64,000 nucleotides of DNA from contig NZ_BMRZ01000011.1 of the NCBI RefSeq assembly GCF_014648895.1, positions 1 through 64,000 on the forward strand, given 5' to 3'. Position 1 is the first letter of the stretch. Each line of letters starts with the position of its first letter. This DNA comes from Streptomyces tanashiensis. GTDB taxonomy: Bacteria > Actinomycetota > Actinomycetes > Streptomycetales > Streptomycetaceae. The position numbers and the translations under genes are program-made. The notes under the pieces are model-generated. The model was not told the origin of the DNA, ran no database searches, and was given only the letters and a program-made list of their open reading frames with translations. Of this stretch, positions 52,303 to 62,293 are shown piece after piece.

Positions 52303-53370
52303 CTACTTGGCGTAGTCCCCGACCAGCTCCGCGCCGGTGGTGTGCGCCCCGCGCTCGGTGATCTCGCCCGCGACCCAGGACTCGACCCCGCGGTCCTCCA
52401 GGGTCGCCAGGGCCACGTCCACGGACTCGGCCGGCACGACGGCCATCATGCCGACGCCCATGTTCAGGGTCTTCTCCAGCTCCAGGCGCTCCACCTGACC
52501 GGCCTTGCCGACCAGGTCGAAGATCGCGCCCGGCGCCCAGGTCGAACGGTCGACCGTGGCGTGCAGGCCGTCCGGGATCACCCGCGCCAGGTTGGCGGCG
52601 AGACCGCCTCCCGTGATGTGGCTGAAGGCGTGGACGTCCGTGGTCCGGGTGAGGGCCAGGCAGTCCAGCGAGTAGATCTTCGTGGGCTCCAGGAGCTCCT
52701 CGCCGAGCGTCCGGCCGAGCTCCTCGACCCGCTGGTCGAGGGTCATGCCGGCGCGGTCGAAGACCACGTGCCGGACGAGCGAGTACCCGTTGGAGTGAAG
52801 GCCCGAGGACGCCATGGCGATGACCGCGTCCCCCGTACGGATGCGGTCCGCGCCGAGCAGCCGGTCGTGCTCCACGACACCCGTGCCCGCGCCGGCGACG
52901 TCGAAGTCGTCCGGGCCGAGGAGGCCCGGGTGCTCGGCCGTCTCGCCGCCGACCAGGGCGCAGCCGGCGAGGACACAGCCCTCGGCGATGCCCTTGACGA
53001 TGGCGGCGACCCGCTCGGGGTGGACCTTGCCGACGCAGATGTAGTCGGTCATGAAGAGCGGCTCGGCGCCGCAGACGACGATGTCGTCCATGACCATCGC
53101 GACCAGGTCGTGGCCGATCGTGTCGTACACGCCCATCTGGCGGGCGATGTCGACCTTCGTGCCGACTCCGTCGGTCGCCGAGGCGAGCAGCGGACGCTCG
53201 TAGCGCTTGAGGGCGGAGGCGTCGAAGAGGCCGGCGAAGCCGCCGAGGCCGCCGAGGACCTCGGGGCGCTGCGTCTTCTTCACCCACTCCTTCATGAGCT
53301 CGACGGCGCGGTCGCCCGCTTCGATGTCGACGCCCGCGCTCGCGTAGCTGGCACCGGTGGTCTCAGGCAT
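52303..53370 (-). CDS. purM: Phosphoribosylaminoimidazole synthetase (AIR synthase)
   Basis: The 355-residue enzyme closes FGAM to AIR using ATP. Family signatures are present: 'LASATDGVGTKVDIA', 'MVMDDIVVCGAEPLF', 'GGETAEHPG' and 'HITGGGLAANLARVIP'. It follows purF by 43 bp in the same direction, a conserved actinobacterial purF-purM operon. Confidence 0.95.
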   Translation of the reverse strand: MPETTGASYASAGVDIEAGDRAVELMKEWVKKTQRPEVLGGLGGFAGLFDASALKRYERPLLASATDGVGTKVDIARQMGVYDTIGHDLVAMVMDDIVVCGAEPLFMTDYICVGKVHPERVAAIVKGIAEGCVLAGCALVGGETAEHPGLLGPDDFDVAGAGTGVVEHDRLLGADRIRTGDAVIAMASSGLHSNGYSLVRHVVFDRAGMTLDQRVEELGRTLGEELLEPTKIYSLDCLALTRTTDVHAFSHITGGGLAANLARVIPDGLHATVDRSTWAPGAIFDLVGKAGQVERLELEKTLNMGVGMMAVVPAESVDVALATLEDRGVESWVAGEITERGAHTTGAELVGDYAK

Positions 53371-53413
53371 GGCTGGGAACTTTCGTGTCGTACTGCGGGG
53401 TTGCAGCGGGGTC

Positions 53414-54940
53414 TTACGGGCGACGGAGGGCGTCGGAGGCCGCGGTGGCGGCCGGGCCGGCGGCCAGCTCGGTCTCCAGGAGCTGCTTGCCGAGCAGCTC
53501 GGGGTCCGGCAGCTCCATCGGGTACTCGCCGTCGAAGCAGGCACGGCAGAGGTTCGGCTTCTGGATCGTGGTCGCCTCGATCATCCCCTCCAGGGAGATG
53601 TACGAGAGCGAGTCCGCGCCCAGCGACTTGCCGATCTCGTCGACCGACATCCCGTTGGCGATCAGCTCCGCACGGGTCGCGAAGTCGATGCCGAAGAAGC
53701 AGGGCCACTTGACCGGCGGCGAGGAGATCCGGATGTGGACCTCGGCCGCACCGGCCTCGCGGAGCATCCGGACCAGGGCGCGCTGGGTGTTGCCGCGGAC
53801 GATCGAGTCGTCGACGACCACGAGCTTCTTCCCCTTGATGACTTCCTTGAGGGGGTTCAGCTTCAGCCGGATGCCCAGCTGGCGGATGGTCTGGGAGGGC
53901 TGGATGAAGGTGCGCCCGACGTAGGCGTTCTTCACCAGGCCGGCGCCGAAGGGGATCCCCGAGGCCTCGGCGTAGCCGATGGCGGCCGGGGTGCCGGACT
54001 CCGGCGTCGCTATCACCAGGTCGGCCTCGACCGGCGCCTCCTTCGCGAGGCGGCGGCCCATCTCCACGCGGGAGAGGTACACGTTCCGGCCGGCGATGTC
54101 GGTGTCGGGACGGGCCAGGTACACGTACTCGAAGACACAGCCCTTGGGCTTCGCTTCCGCGAATCGCGAGGTGCGGATGCCGTTCTCGTCGATCGCGATC
54201 ATCTCGCCCGGCTCGACCTCGCGGACGTAGCTGGCGCCGCAGATGTCGAGGGCGGCGGACTCGGAGGCGACCACCCAGCCGCGCTCCAGACGGCCGAGGA
54301 CCAGCGGGCGGATGCCCTGCGGGTCACGGGCCGCGTAGAGCGTGTGCTCGTCCATGAAGACGAGGGAGAAGGCGCCCCGGACGTCGGGGAGGACCTTCGC
54401 GGCGGCCTGCTCGATGGTGAGCGGCGTACCGTCCTCGTCCACCTGGGCGGCGAGGAGCGCCGTGAGGAGGTCCGTGTCGTTGGTGGCCGCCACACGAGTG
54501 GAGCGGCCTTCCTTCTTGGGCAGGTCGGCGACCATCTCGGCGAGCTGCGCCGTGTTCACCAGGTTGCCGTTGTGGCCGAGCGCGATGGAGCCGTGGGCGG
54601 TTGCCCGGAACGTCGGCTGCGCGTTCTCCCACACGGAAGCCCCGGTGGTCGAGTAGCGGGCGTGACCGACCGCGATATGACCCTGGAGGGAACCGAGAGA
54701 AGTCTCGTCGAAGACCTGGGAGACAAGTCCCATGTCCTTGAAGACGAGGATCTGGGAGCCGTTGCTTACCGCGATTCCCGCGGATTCCTGACCCCGATGC
54801 TGGAGGGCGTAGAGCCCGAAGTACGTGAGCTTTGCGACCTCTTCACCCGGAGCCCAGACACCGAAGACGCCACAAGCGTCCTGGGGGCCTTTCTCACCGG
54901 GGAGCAGATCGTGATTGAGTCGACCGTCTCCGCGTGGCAC
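53414..54940 (-). CDS. purF: Amidophosphoribosyltransferase
   Basis: The 508-residue enzyme makes phosphoribosylamine from PRPP and glutamine, the first step of purine synthesis. Translation from GTG 54940 gives a 22-residue propeptide before the nucleophile Cys23 (DACGVFGVWAPG), as in the Bacillus-type enzyme. The PRPP loop VVVDDSIVRGNT and cysteines for an Fe-S cluster (PKGC, WPCFFG, NLCRAC) are present. A -10 box 7 nt before the start suggests leaderless mRNA. Confidence 0.95.
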   Translation of the reverse strand: MPRGDGRLNHDLLPGEKGPQDACGVFGVWAPGEEVAKLTYFGLYALQHRGQESAGIAVSNGSQILVFKDMGLVSQVFDETSLGSLQGHIAVGHARYSTTGASVWENAQPTFRATAHGSIALGHNGNLVNTAQLAEMVADLPKKEGRSTRVAATNDTDLLTALLAAQVDEDGTPLTIEQAAAKVLPDVRGAFSLVFMDEHTLYAARDPQGIRPLVLGRLERGWVVASESAALDICGASYVREVEPGEMIAIDENGIRTSRFAEAKPKGCVFEYVYLARPDTDIAGRNVYLSRVEMGRRLAKEAPVEADLVIATPESGTPAAIGYAEASGIPFGAGLVKNAYVGRTFIQPSQTIRQLGIRLKLNPLKEVIKGKKLVVVDDSIVRGNTQRALVRMLREAGAAEVHIRISSPPVKWPCFFGIDFATRAELIANGMSVDEIGKSLGADSLSYISLEGMIEATTIQKPNLCRACFDGEYPMELPDPELLGKQLLETELAAGPAATAASDALRRP

Positions 54941-54947
54941 GTTTCCG

Positions 54948-54976
54948 AGTGTAGACGGGCTCGACCACTGGTCCGA
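54948..54976 (-). promoter_or_regulatory. purF promoter with palindrome at -35
   Basis: -35 TCGGAC (54976-54971), 17-bp spacer, -10 TACACT (54953-54948). An inverted repeat GACCACTGGTC (54963-54973) overlaps the -35. The start codon follows the -10 by 7 nt. Confidence 0.6.
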
Positions 54977-55156
54977 ATTGAGGAAAAGCGGGGGTGCCCG
55001 CACTCGTGCGATCGCACCAATTGATCGATTGCGGCTTGGAGGGGCCCACGAAGCAGGCGGGGTAAGGGATTCCGGCCACCCGGGCCCGGCGAGCGGACGC
55101 TCGTACCAGGCCCCGGGTGGTCCCGCGATGTGACGGACGCCGCAATCGACGTCCGC

Positions 55157-55969
55157 TCAGCGGGCGGCCGCGGTCGCCGTGAGGCCCTCGCCGGAGGCGT
55201 CGGTGAGCGTGAGCGTTCGGTGGTTCAGCCGATAGGTGAGCGGCCCGTCGAGGAGCTCGTACAGCTCCGTCTCCAGCCGCATCTGCGGGCTCGTGCACAT
55301 CATCCGGGTCGTCGCCGCCGGGCCCTCGACGGTGAGCGTCCGGGCCTTCTCGTCGACGCGGGCCGTCGCGGAGAAGTTGTTGCAGCCGAGATTTCCGGTG
55401 ACCCGGCCGTCGGCGCCGAGGACGAGTCGCGCCTTGTCCCCGCTGCCGGCGGGCAGCGAGGACACCGTCTTCCCCGACACCAGCCCGTCGACCTTCCAGG
55501 TGGTGCCGCGCAGCGGCACGGCCGGCTCGGCCGTCAGCTCCAGGCCGTTCCGGCCGTCGGCCGAGGCCAGCCGCAGGCCGTCGCCCTTGAGCGTCCCCTT
55601 CAGCGGACCCGAGAAGGCCTTGAGGAGATCCTTCTCGAAACGCTGCCGGTCGGCGGGACAGCCGATCTCGGTGACCTCGTCCGGGGAGACGGTGAGGGTG
55701 TCCCCCTTCAGCACCACGCCGGCACCGAAGGTGTTGCAGCCGGTGTTCCCGCGGGCGCGGCCGTCCTCCCCGAAGTCGACGCGCGCCCCGCCGGGCGCGG
55801 CGGACCTGCGGCCGTCGACGGTGACGGCCTCGACCGTCCAGTGCGTGCCCGTGACCGGCAGGTCCGGGGAGACGCTGTCCGCGCCGCCGGAACCGGTGCC
55901 TCCCTCCGTACCGCAGGCGGTCAGCAGAAGGAGGGGGACCAGGACGACGAGTGCGCGTGGCTTCGGCAT
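55157..55969 (-). CDS. Lipoprotein with two META domains
   Basis: The 270-residue lipoprotein has a signal peptide with lipobox LLTAC (Cys19). Two META (HslJ-like) domains follow (~40-140 and ~155-255), each with the 'GNTGCNTF'/'GNLGCNNF' signature and a later Cys. HslJ proteins are linked to novobiocin/stress tolerance in E. coli; the role here is unknown. Confidence 0.87.
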   Translation of the reverse strand: MPKPRALVVLVPLLLLTACGTEGGTGSGGADSVSPDLPVTGTHWTVEAVTVDGRRSAAPGGARVDFGEDGRARGNTGCNTFGAGVVLKGDTLTVSPDEVTEIGCPADRQRFEKDLLKAFSGPLKGTLKGDGLRLASADGRNGLELTAEPAVPLRGTTWKVDGLVSGKTVSSLPAGSGDKARLVLGADGRVTGNLGCNNFSATARVDEKARTLTVEGPAATTRMMCTSPQMRLETELYELLDGPLTYRLNHRTLTLTDASGEGLTATAAAR

Positions 55970-56007
55970 GCCGGTGGGACGGAGCAGCCCGTCGTACGGT
56001 TCCGGGC

Positions 56008-56799
56008 TCAGGCCATCAGAGGGAGCAGACCGCTCAGGTCCGCGCGCTCGCCGCTCGCGCTGACGCGCGCCCCGTCCAGCTCCCCCGCCCACTCCGCACG
56101 GCCCGTCGCGAGCCGGATCCAGGTCAGCGGGTCCGTCTCCACCACGTTGGGCGGGGTGCCCCGGGTGTGCCGGGGGCCCTCCACGCACTGCACCACCGCG
56201 AACGGCGGGATCCGCACCTCGACCGCCCCGCCGGGGGCCTTCACCGCGAGGGCGTCGGCGAGCAGGCGGGTGCAGGCGGCGAGGGCCTGGCGGTCGAAGG
56301 GGATCTCCAGACCGGCCGCCCGGTTCAGGTCGTCGGTGTGGACGACGAGTTCGACGGCGCGGGTGACGAGGAAGTCGCCCAGGCGCATGGGCCCGATCCA
56401 CAGGTCGAGCACGCGGTCGTCGCCGTGCGCGGCCAGCGCCTCCGCGAGCCGGGCGCCGGCCCGCTCGTACAGCTCCGCGACGGGCGCCCCGGCGAACGTC
56501 TCCCGTGCCGCGTCGGCGATCTTCCCGGCCAGCGCGACCGTGGTGAAGGGCCAGTCGTGCGGGAGCAGCCTTCCCTCGGCCGCGGGCGGCCGGTCGAGCC
56601 CGCGGGCCAGCGAGTCCGCGATCCACGCGACGTGCCCGGCGAGATCGGCGACGGTCCACTCCCCCAGGTGCGTCGGACGGGCCAGCTGGTCCGGCGTGAG
56701 ACCGCGCACGGCCTCGGCGACGTTCCCGAACTGGGCCAGGACGGCCGCCCGGGTCTTCGCGGAGTCGTAACTGCGGGCGCGCTTCTTGGCAGGTGGCAT
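56008..56799 (-). CDS. MDMPI/DinB-like protein with SCP-like C terminus
   Basis: The 263-residue protein has an N-terminal helical-bundle domain of the mycothiol-dependent maleylpyruvate isomerase type (LGEWTVADLAGHVAWI with a conserved His, and 'VELVVHTDDL'), and a C-terminal sterol-carrier-like part ('DPLTWIRLATGRAEW'). These proteins may use mycothiol, the actinobacterial thiol. Two His suited to metal binding are present. Function not established. Confidence 0.8.
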   Translation of the reverse strand: MPPAKKRARSYDSAKTRAAVLAQFGNVAEAVRGLTPDQLARPTHLGEWTVADLAGHVAWIADSLARGLDRPPAAEGRLLPHDWPFTTVALAGKIADAARETFAGAPVAELYERAGARLAEALAAHGDDRVLDLWIGPMRLGDFLVTRAVELVVHTDDLNRAAGLEIPFDRQALAACTRLLADALAVKAPGGAVEVRIPPFAVVQCVEGPRHTRGTPPNVVETDPLTWIRLATGRAEWAGELDGARVSASGERADLSGLLPLMA

Positions 56800-56868
56800 G
56801 GGCAGAGGCTAGCCCCGAGACTGGAGAGGACGGGAGCCGACATCGCAGCGAGAGCAGGCGACGGGACC

Positions 56869-57288
56869 ATGACCCATCACGAGCACCCCCACGCGGCCCT
56901 GGTGCGCCGGGGCTACGAAGCGTTCAGCAGCGGTGACATGGAGACGCTGGCCGACATGATGACCAGCGACTGCACCCAGCACGTGCCCGGCGAGAGCCAG
57001 ATCTCCGGGCACTACAAGGGGCGGGACAACATCCTCGGCGGCTACTACCGGAAGCTCGGCGAGCTGAGCGGCGGCACCATGCGCGTCGAGCTCAAGGGCG
57101 TCTACGTGGACGGCCGCGGCCACGCCATCAGCACGCACCGCTTCTTCGCCGAGCGCGGCAACATCGGCATCGAGATGGACGGCGGACTGTTCTTCACGCT
57201 CGTCGGCGACAAGGTCTCCGACATCGACGAGTGCGTCACCGACATCGTGGAGACGGACTCCTTCTGGGGTCAGGCCGCCGCCGGGTAG
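56869..57288 (+). CDS. SnoaL/NTF2-like protein
   Basis: The 139-residue alpha+beta cone fold protein ('HAALVRRGYEAFSSGDMETLADMM', 'GRDNILGGYYRKL') belongs to the SnoaL-like group, which includes cyclases, isomerases and many unknowns. Its 3' end overlaps the convergent broken M23 gene by 19 bp. ATG at 56869. Confidence 0.82.
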   Translation: MTHHEHPHAALVRRGYEAFSSGDMETLADMMTSDCTQHVPGESQISGHYKGRDNILGGYYRKLGELSGGTMRVELKGVYVDGRGHAISTHRFFAERGNIGIEMDGGLFFTLVGDKVSDIDECVTDIVETDSFWGQAAAG

Positions 57289-57674
57289 GCGTCCGCGGGC
57301 ACGTCGAACGTCTCCCCGTTCCCCGGCACGCCGACCCCCCGCCAGGTGAACGGAACGCCCCGGGCCGTGTCCAGGTCCGGGCCGTCCATCAGCTGGAAGT
57401 GCACGTGCGGCTCGGAGGAGTTGCCCGAGTTCCCGCACCGGGCCGGCTCCTGGCCCGCGACGACCCGGTCGCCGGCCCGGACGGCCGGCGAGCCGCGGCT
57501 GAGGTGGTCGCGCTGACCGTCCTCCACGTGCACGACAGTCCCGTCGGCGACCGCGAGGAGCGGCGCGCCGAAGGCGGGAAGTCCTCGCTCCGGCGGACCA
57601 CAGGCCACAGGCCACAGGCCACAGCCGGGCGAACGACGGGCGGGGACGGGCCTCGTCCTCCCGCACGATGTCAT
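57270..57674 (-). pseudogene. Truncated M23 peptidase remnant
   Basis: Residues equivalent to a LytM C terminus survive (CGNSGNSSEPHVHFQLMDGP, with the HxH zinc pair), and a fragment 'APLLAVADGTVVHVEDGQ' precedes them. The segment carrying the first zinc ligand (HxxxD) is missing, as is a signal peptide. Upstream sequence dissolves into a 7-bp tandem repeat (57598-57624). The gene therefore looks deleted internally and at its 5' end. It could still be read as a ~134-residue frame from ATG 57674, but it cannot be a working peptidase. Confidence 0.65.
57598..57624. repeat. CCACAGG heptamer tandem repeat (3.9 copies)
   Basis: Almost four perfect head-to-tail copies of CCACAGG stand exactly where recognisable M23 homology ends. 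Confidence 0.9.
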
Positions 57675-57697
57675 CACCGTGCAAGCGGGAACGCGAA

Positions 57698-57733
57698 AGC
57701 CCCCGCCCGGACCCGAAGGTCCGGACGGGGGCT
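57698..57733 (-). terminator. purL operon terminator
   Basis: A 16-bp stem with one C-A mismatch and CGAA loop lies 13 bp after the purL stop on the minus strand, followed by TTTCGC. Confidence 0.75.
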
Positions 57734-57745
57734 CTGGGCTCCGGG

Positions 57746-59994
<2,249 letters not shown>

Positions 59995-59995
<1 letters not shown>

Positions 59996-60675
59996 CAGGC
60001 GTTGACCAGCTTCTTGAGGATCGAGGTGAAGAAACCGAGGCCGTCCGTCTTGCCGGTGCCGATCAGCGGCTCGACGGCGTGCTCCGGGTGCGGCATGAGG
60101 CCGACCACGTTGCCCGCGGCGTTGGTGATGCCCGCGATGTCACGCAGCGAGCCGTTGGGGTTGACGTCGAGGTAGCGGAAGGCGACCCGCCCCTCGGCCT
60201 CCAGCTCGTCGAGCACGCGCTCGTCGGCGACGTACCGGCCGTCCATGTTCTTGAGCGGGACCTCGATCTCCTGGCCCTCGGTGTAGTCCGAGGTCCAGGC
60301 GGTCTCCGCGTTCTCCACCCGCAGCTTCTGGTCGCGGCAGATGAAGTGGAGGTGGTTGTTGCGCAGCATCGCGCCCGGCAGCAGATGGGCCTCGGTGAGG
60401 ATCTGGAAGCCGTTGCAGATACCGAGGACGGGCATGCCCGCCTTCGCCTGCTCGATGATCGTCTCCATCACCGGCGAGAAGCGGGAGATGGCTCCGGCCC
60501 GCAGGTAGTCGCCGTAGGAGAAACCGCCGGCCAGGACCACGGCGTCGACCTGCTTGAGGTCCTTGTCGCGGTGCCAGAGCGACACGGGTTCGGCGCCCGC
60601 GAGGCGGGCGGCACGCAGCGCGTCCTGGTCGTCGAGCGTTCCGGGGAACGTGACGACGCCGATGCGTGCGGTCAC
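59995..60675 (-). CDS. purQ: FGAM synthase, glutaminase subunit PurQ
   Basis: The 226-residue class I amidotransferase shows the nucleophile in VLGICNGFQ and the His-Glu pair in PHPEHAVE. It feeds ammonia to PurL. The GTG start overlaps the purS TGA (GTGA). Confidence 0.96.
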
Positions 60676-60917
60676 GACTCCACCTTCACGATGAAGTCTT
60701 CGATCACGGTGTTGGCAAGGAAGGTTTCGGCCATCTCATGGATGCGGGCGAGGGCGGCCTCGTCGACCGGTCCCTCCACCTCCAGCTCGAAACGCTTCCC
60801 CTGACGGACGTCGGCGATTCCGGCGAATCCCAGGCGGGGCAGTGCACGCTGCACCGCCTGCCCCTGAGGGTCGAGGATCTCCGGCTTGAGCATGACGTCG
60901 ACTACGACGCGTGCCAC
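60672..60917 (-). CDS. purS: FGAM synthase subunit PurS
   Basis: The 81-residue small subunit ('VVVDVMLKPEILDPQGQAV', 'GKRFELEVEG') bridges PurL and PurQ. GTG at 60917 is chosen over GTG 60923 because GGGAG overlaps the latter and stands properly spaced before the former. First gene of the operon; a -10-like TAGAAT lies at 60978-60973. Confidence 0.93.
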   Translation of the reverse strand: MARVVVDVMLKPEILDPQGQAVQRALPRLGFAGIADVRQGKRFELEVEGPVDEAALARIHEMAETFLANTVIEDFIVKVES

Positions 60918-61282
60918 TGGCACTCCCGGTGGTGTGTTGCGTGGGCGGTTCCCTCAGCGTACCTGTCTCCAAATTCTACGCGGGTAGAGATCTGAAGGAT
61001 CCTACAAAAGCCCGGTTCAGGACGGCGTGCGCCACACGAACACCCTCCACACGCCGGGCACGCACTCCCCGCAAAATTCGAGTGAAATATTGCGGACCAC
61101 ATTGCGCCGGGACACGCTGAAACAATTGACAGGGCTTCACAATGCGCCGCCTGCCGCTGTACAAAGGAATCCAGAAGAAAGCAGCATTGTCCCGGCACAG
61201 CCGTACGGTCGGCATCGTCGCACGTCAGGGGCGCCACAAGCGCCCTCCCGGCCTCGGCGGCCGCAGGAAAGGACCGATATCC
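60918..61282. other. 365-bp divergent region purS / lsrL
   Basis: Less GC-rich than its surroundings (notably 61070-61135). It must hold both promoters; TAGAAT at 60978-60973 probably serves purS. A TTGACA at 61126-61131 faces lsrL but no good -10 follows. No gene seen. Confidence 0.55.
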
Positions 61283-61624
61283 GTGGCTCAGCGTGTGGTG
61301 GTCACTCTCTCCGACGACATCGACGGCGGAGAAGCGGCTGAAACGGTCGCGTTCGGCCTCGACGGGAAGATGTACGAGATCGACCTGAATGCTGCCAATG
61401 CAAAGAAACTCCGCAAGGCCCTCGCGCCCTACCTCGCCGCGGGCCGCAAGCTGCCGGCCCGCGCGGCGGCAGGCCGGAGCGCCCCGGCCGCCTCGTACAC
61501 GCACACCGCCCTCGCCCCCGACCCGGCGGCCGTCCGCGCCTGGGCCCAGTCCAACAAGATGGACGTGCCGGCCCGCGGCCGGATCCCGAAGCGCGTCTAC
61601 GAGGCGTTCCGCGCGGCGAGCTGA
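61283..61624 (+). CDS. lsrL: Lsr2-like nucleoid protein (LsrL)
   Basis: The 113-residue Lsr2-family xenogeneic silencer homologue has an N-terminal dimerisation domain (1-60, 'QRVVVTLSDDIDGGEAAETV', 'FGLDGKMYEIDL') and a C-terminal DNA-binding domain (~78-113) with the AT-hook-like RGR (PARGRIPKRVYEAF). It binds AT-rich minor grooves. Its place next to the purS operon matches the second Streptomyces Lsr2 paralogue (SCO4076, recalled), not the main one. GTG at 61283 follows AAAGGA. Confidence 0.9.
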   Translation: MAQRVVVTLSDDIDGGEAAETVAFGLDGKMYEIDLNAANAKKLRKALAPYLAAGRKLPARAAAGRSAPAASYTHTALAPDPAAVRAWAQSNKMDVPARGRIPKRVYEAFRAAS

Positions 61625-61730
61625 CCAGGGGCCATGGGGGGGCGGCACCCAGGCCCGGGTCCGAGCCCGAGTCCGACCGCGGCCCCGAGGGCGGGTCCGC
61701 ACTCCGGTCCGCGCCTCGGACCGAGCCGAT

Positions 61731-61761
61731 TTGCATTGCACCCCCCATGATCCGCTAGAGT
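61731..61761 (+). promoter_or_regulatory. Promoter of tRNA-Gly(UCC)
   Basis: -35 TTGCAT (61731-61736), 19-bp spacer, -10 TAGAGT (61756-61761), about 50 nt before the tRNA. Confidence 0.5.
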
Positions 61762-61810
61762 CTGAATCACGCCGAGGGGCGAGGCCGAAAAGCCGAGTCC
61801 CCAGCAGCGT

Positions 61811-61882
61811 GCGGGTGTAGTTCAGTAGCAGAACAGCCCCCTTCCAGGGGGAAGGCGCAGTGTGCGATCCCTGTCACCCGCT
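61811..61882 (+). tRNA. tRNA-Gly (UCC) with aberrant D- and T-arms
   Basis: 72 nt. The acceptor (GCGGGTG/CACCCGC), D-stem (GTTC/GAAC) and anticodon loop CTTCCAG (UCC) are clear. The D-loop AGTAGCA lacks the GG pair, and the T-arm reads GCAGTGTGCGATCCCTGT with a bulge and no TTC. Both elements normally dock to form the elbow. The two neighbouring tRNA-Gly genes are canonical in both. It is either a divergent decoding tRNA or one dedicated to a non-ribosomal job. Confidence 0.85.
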
Positions 61883-61921
61883 CTGCGAGAAACGCGTTAC
61901 CGACCACTCCGGTGGATCAGG

Positions 61922-61927
61922 TAGAGT
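61922..61927 (+). promoter_or_regulatory. -10 box of first tRNA-Gly(GCC)
   Basis: TAGAGT 40 nt upstream of the tRNA. It is the same hexamer as at 61756 and at tRNA-fMet. Confidence 0.45.
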
Positions 61928-61966
61928 GGTGCTCGCACCGAGCGGCGCAAGCCGACCGGTAGCAAT

Positions 61967-62039
61967 GCGGACGTGGCTCAGTTGGTAGAGCATCACCTTG
62001 CCAAGGTGAGGGTCGCGAGTTCGAATCTCGTCGTCCGCT
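61967..62039 (+). tRNA. tRNA-Gly (GCC), copy 1
   Basis: 73 nt, anticodon loop TTGCCAA, canonical D-loop GG and T-loop GTTCGAA, no encoded CCA. Confidence 0.95.
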
Positions 62040-62048
62040 CAGGGAGTA

Positions 62049-62082
62049 CGAAGGCCCCGGTTCTCAGGAACCGGGGCCTTCG
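62049..62082 (+). terminator. Terminator after tRNA-Gly copy 1
   Basis: A perfect 15-bp stem with TCAG loop, followed by TCGTGTCT. Confidence 0.85.
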
Positions 62083-62124
62083 TCGTGTCTCCGGACGGTG
62101 TGAAGGGCCCCACACGGCGGTGTG

Positions 62125-62153
62125 TCACGAGCACCCCGGACGTTGGGTATAGT
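62125..62153 (+). promoter_or_regulatory. Promoter of second tRNA-Gly(GCC)
   Basis: -10 TATAGT (62148-62153) with a weak -35 TCACGA 17 bp upstream; 21 nt before the tRNA. Confidence 0.5.
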
Positions 62154-62174
62154 TAGCAGCGCGCTACGGCGCAT

Positions 62175-62247
62175 GCGGACGTGGCTCAGTTGGTAGAGCA
62201 TCACCTTGCCAAGGTGAGGGTCGCGAGTTCGAATCTCGTCGTCCGCT
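62175..62247 (+). tRNA. tRNA-Gly (GCC), copy 2
   Basis: Identical over 73 nt to copy 1 (61967-62039) but followed by a genomically encoded CCA. Confidence 0.95.
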
Positions 62248-62255
62248 CCATGAAG

Positions 62256-62284
62256 AAGCCCCCGGTCGAATCGACCGGGGGCTT
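62256..62284. terminator. Shared terminator tRNA-Gly / purC
   Basis: AAGCCCCCGGTCGA and its complement meet around a single A. The hairpin lies between convergent tRNA-Gly and purC and can serve both. Confidence 0.8.
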
Positions 62285-62293
62285 TCTCGTGTC

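Noticed and set aside
54963..54973. DasR site at purF
   Set aside because: GACCACTGGTC shares only half of the DasR consensus, and purF is not an expected DasR target.
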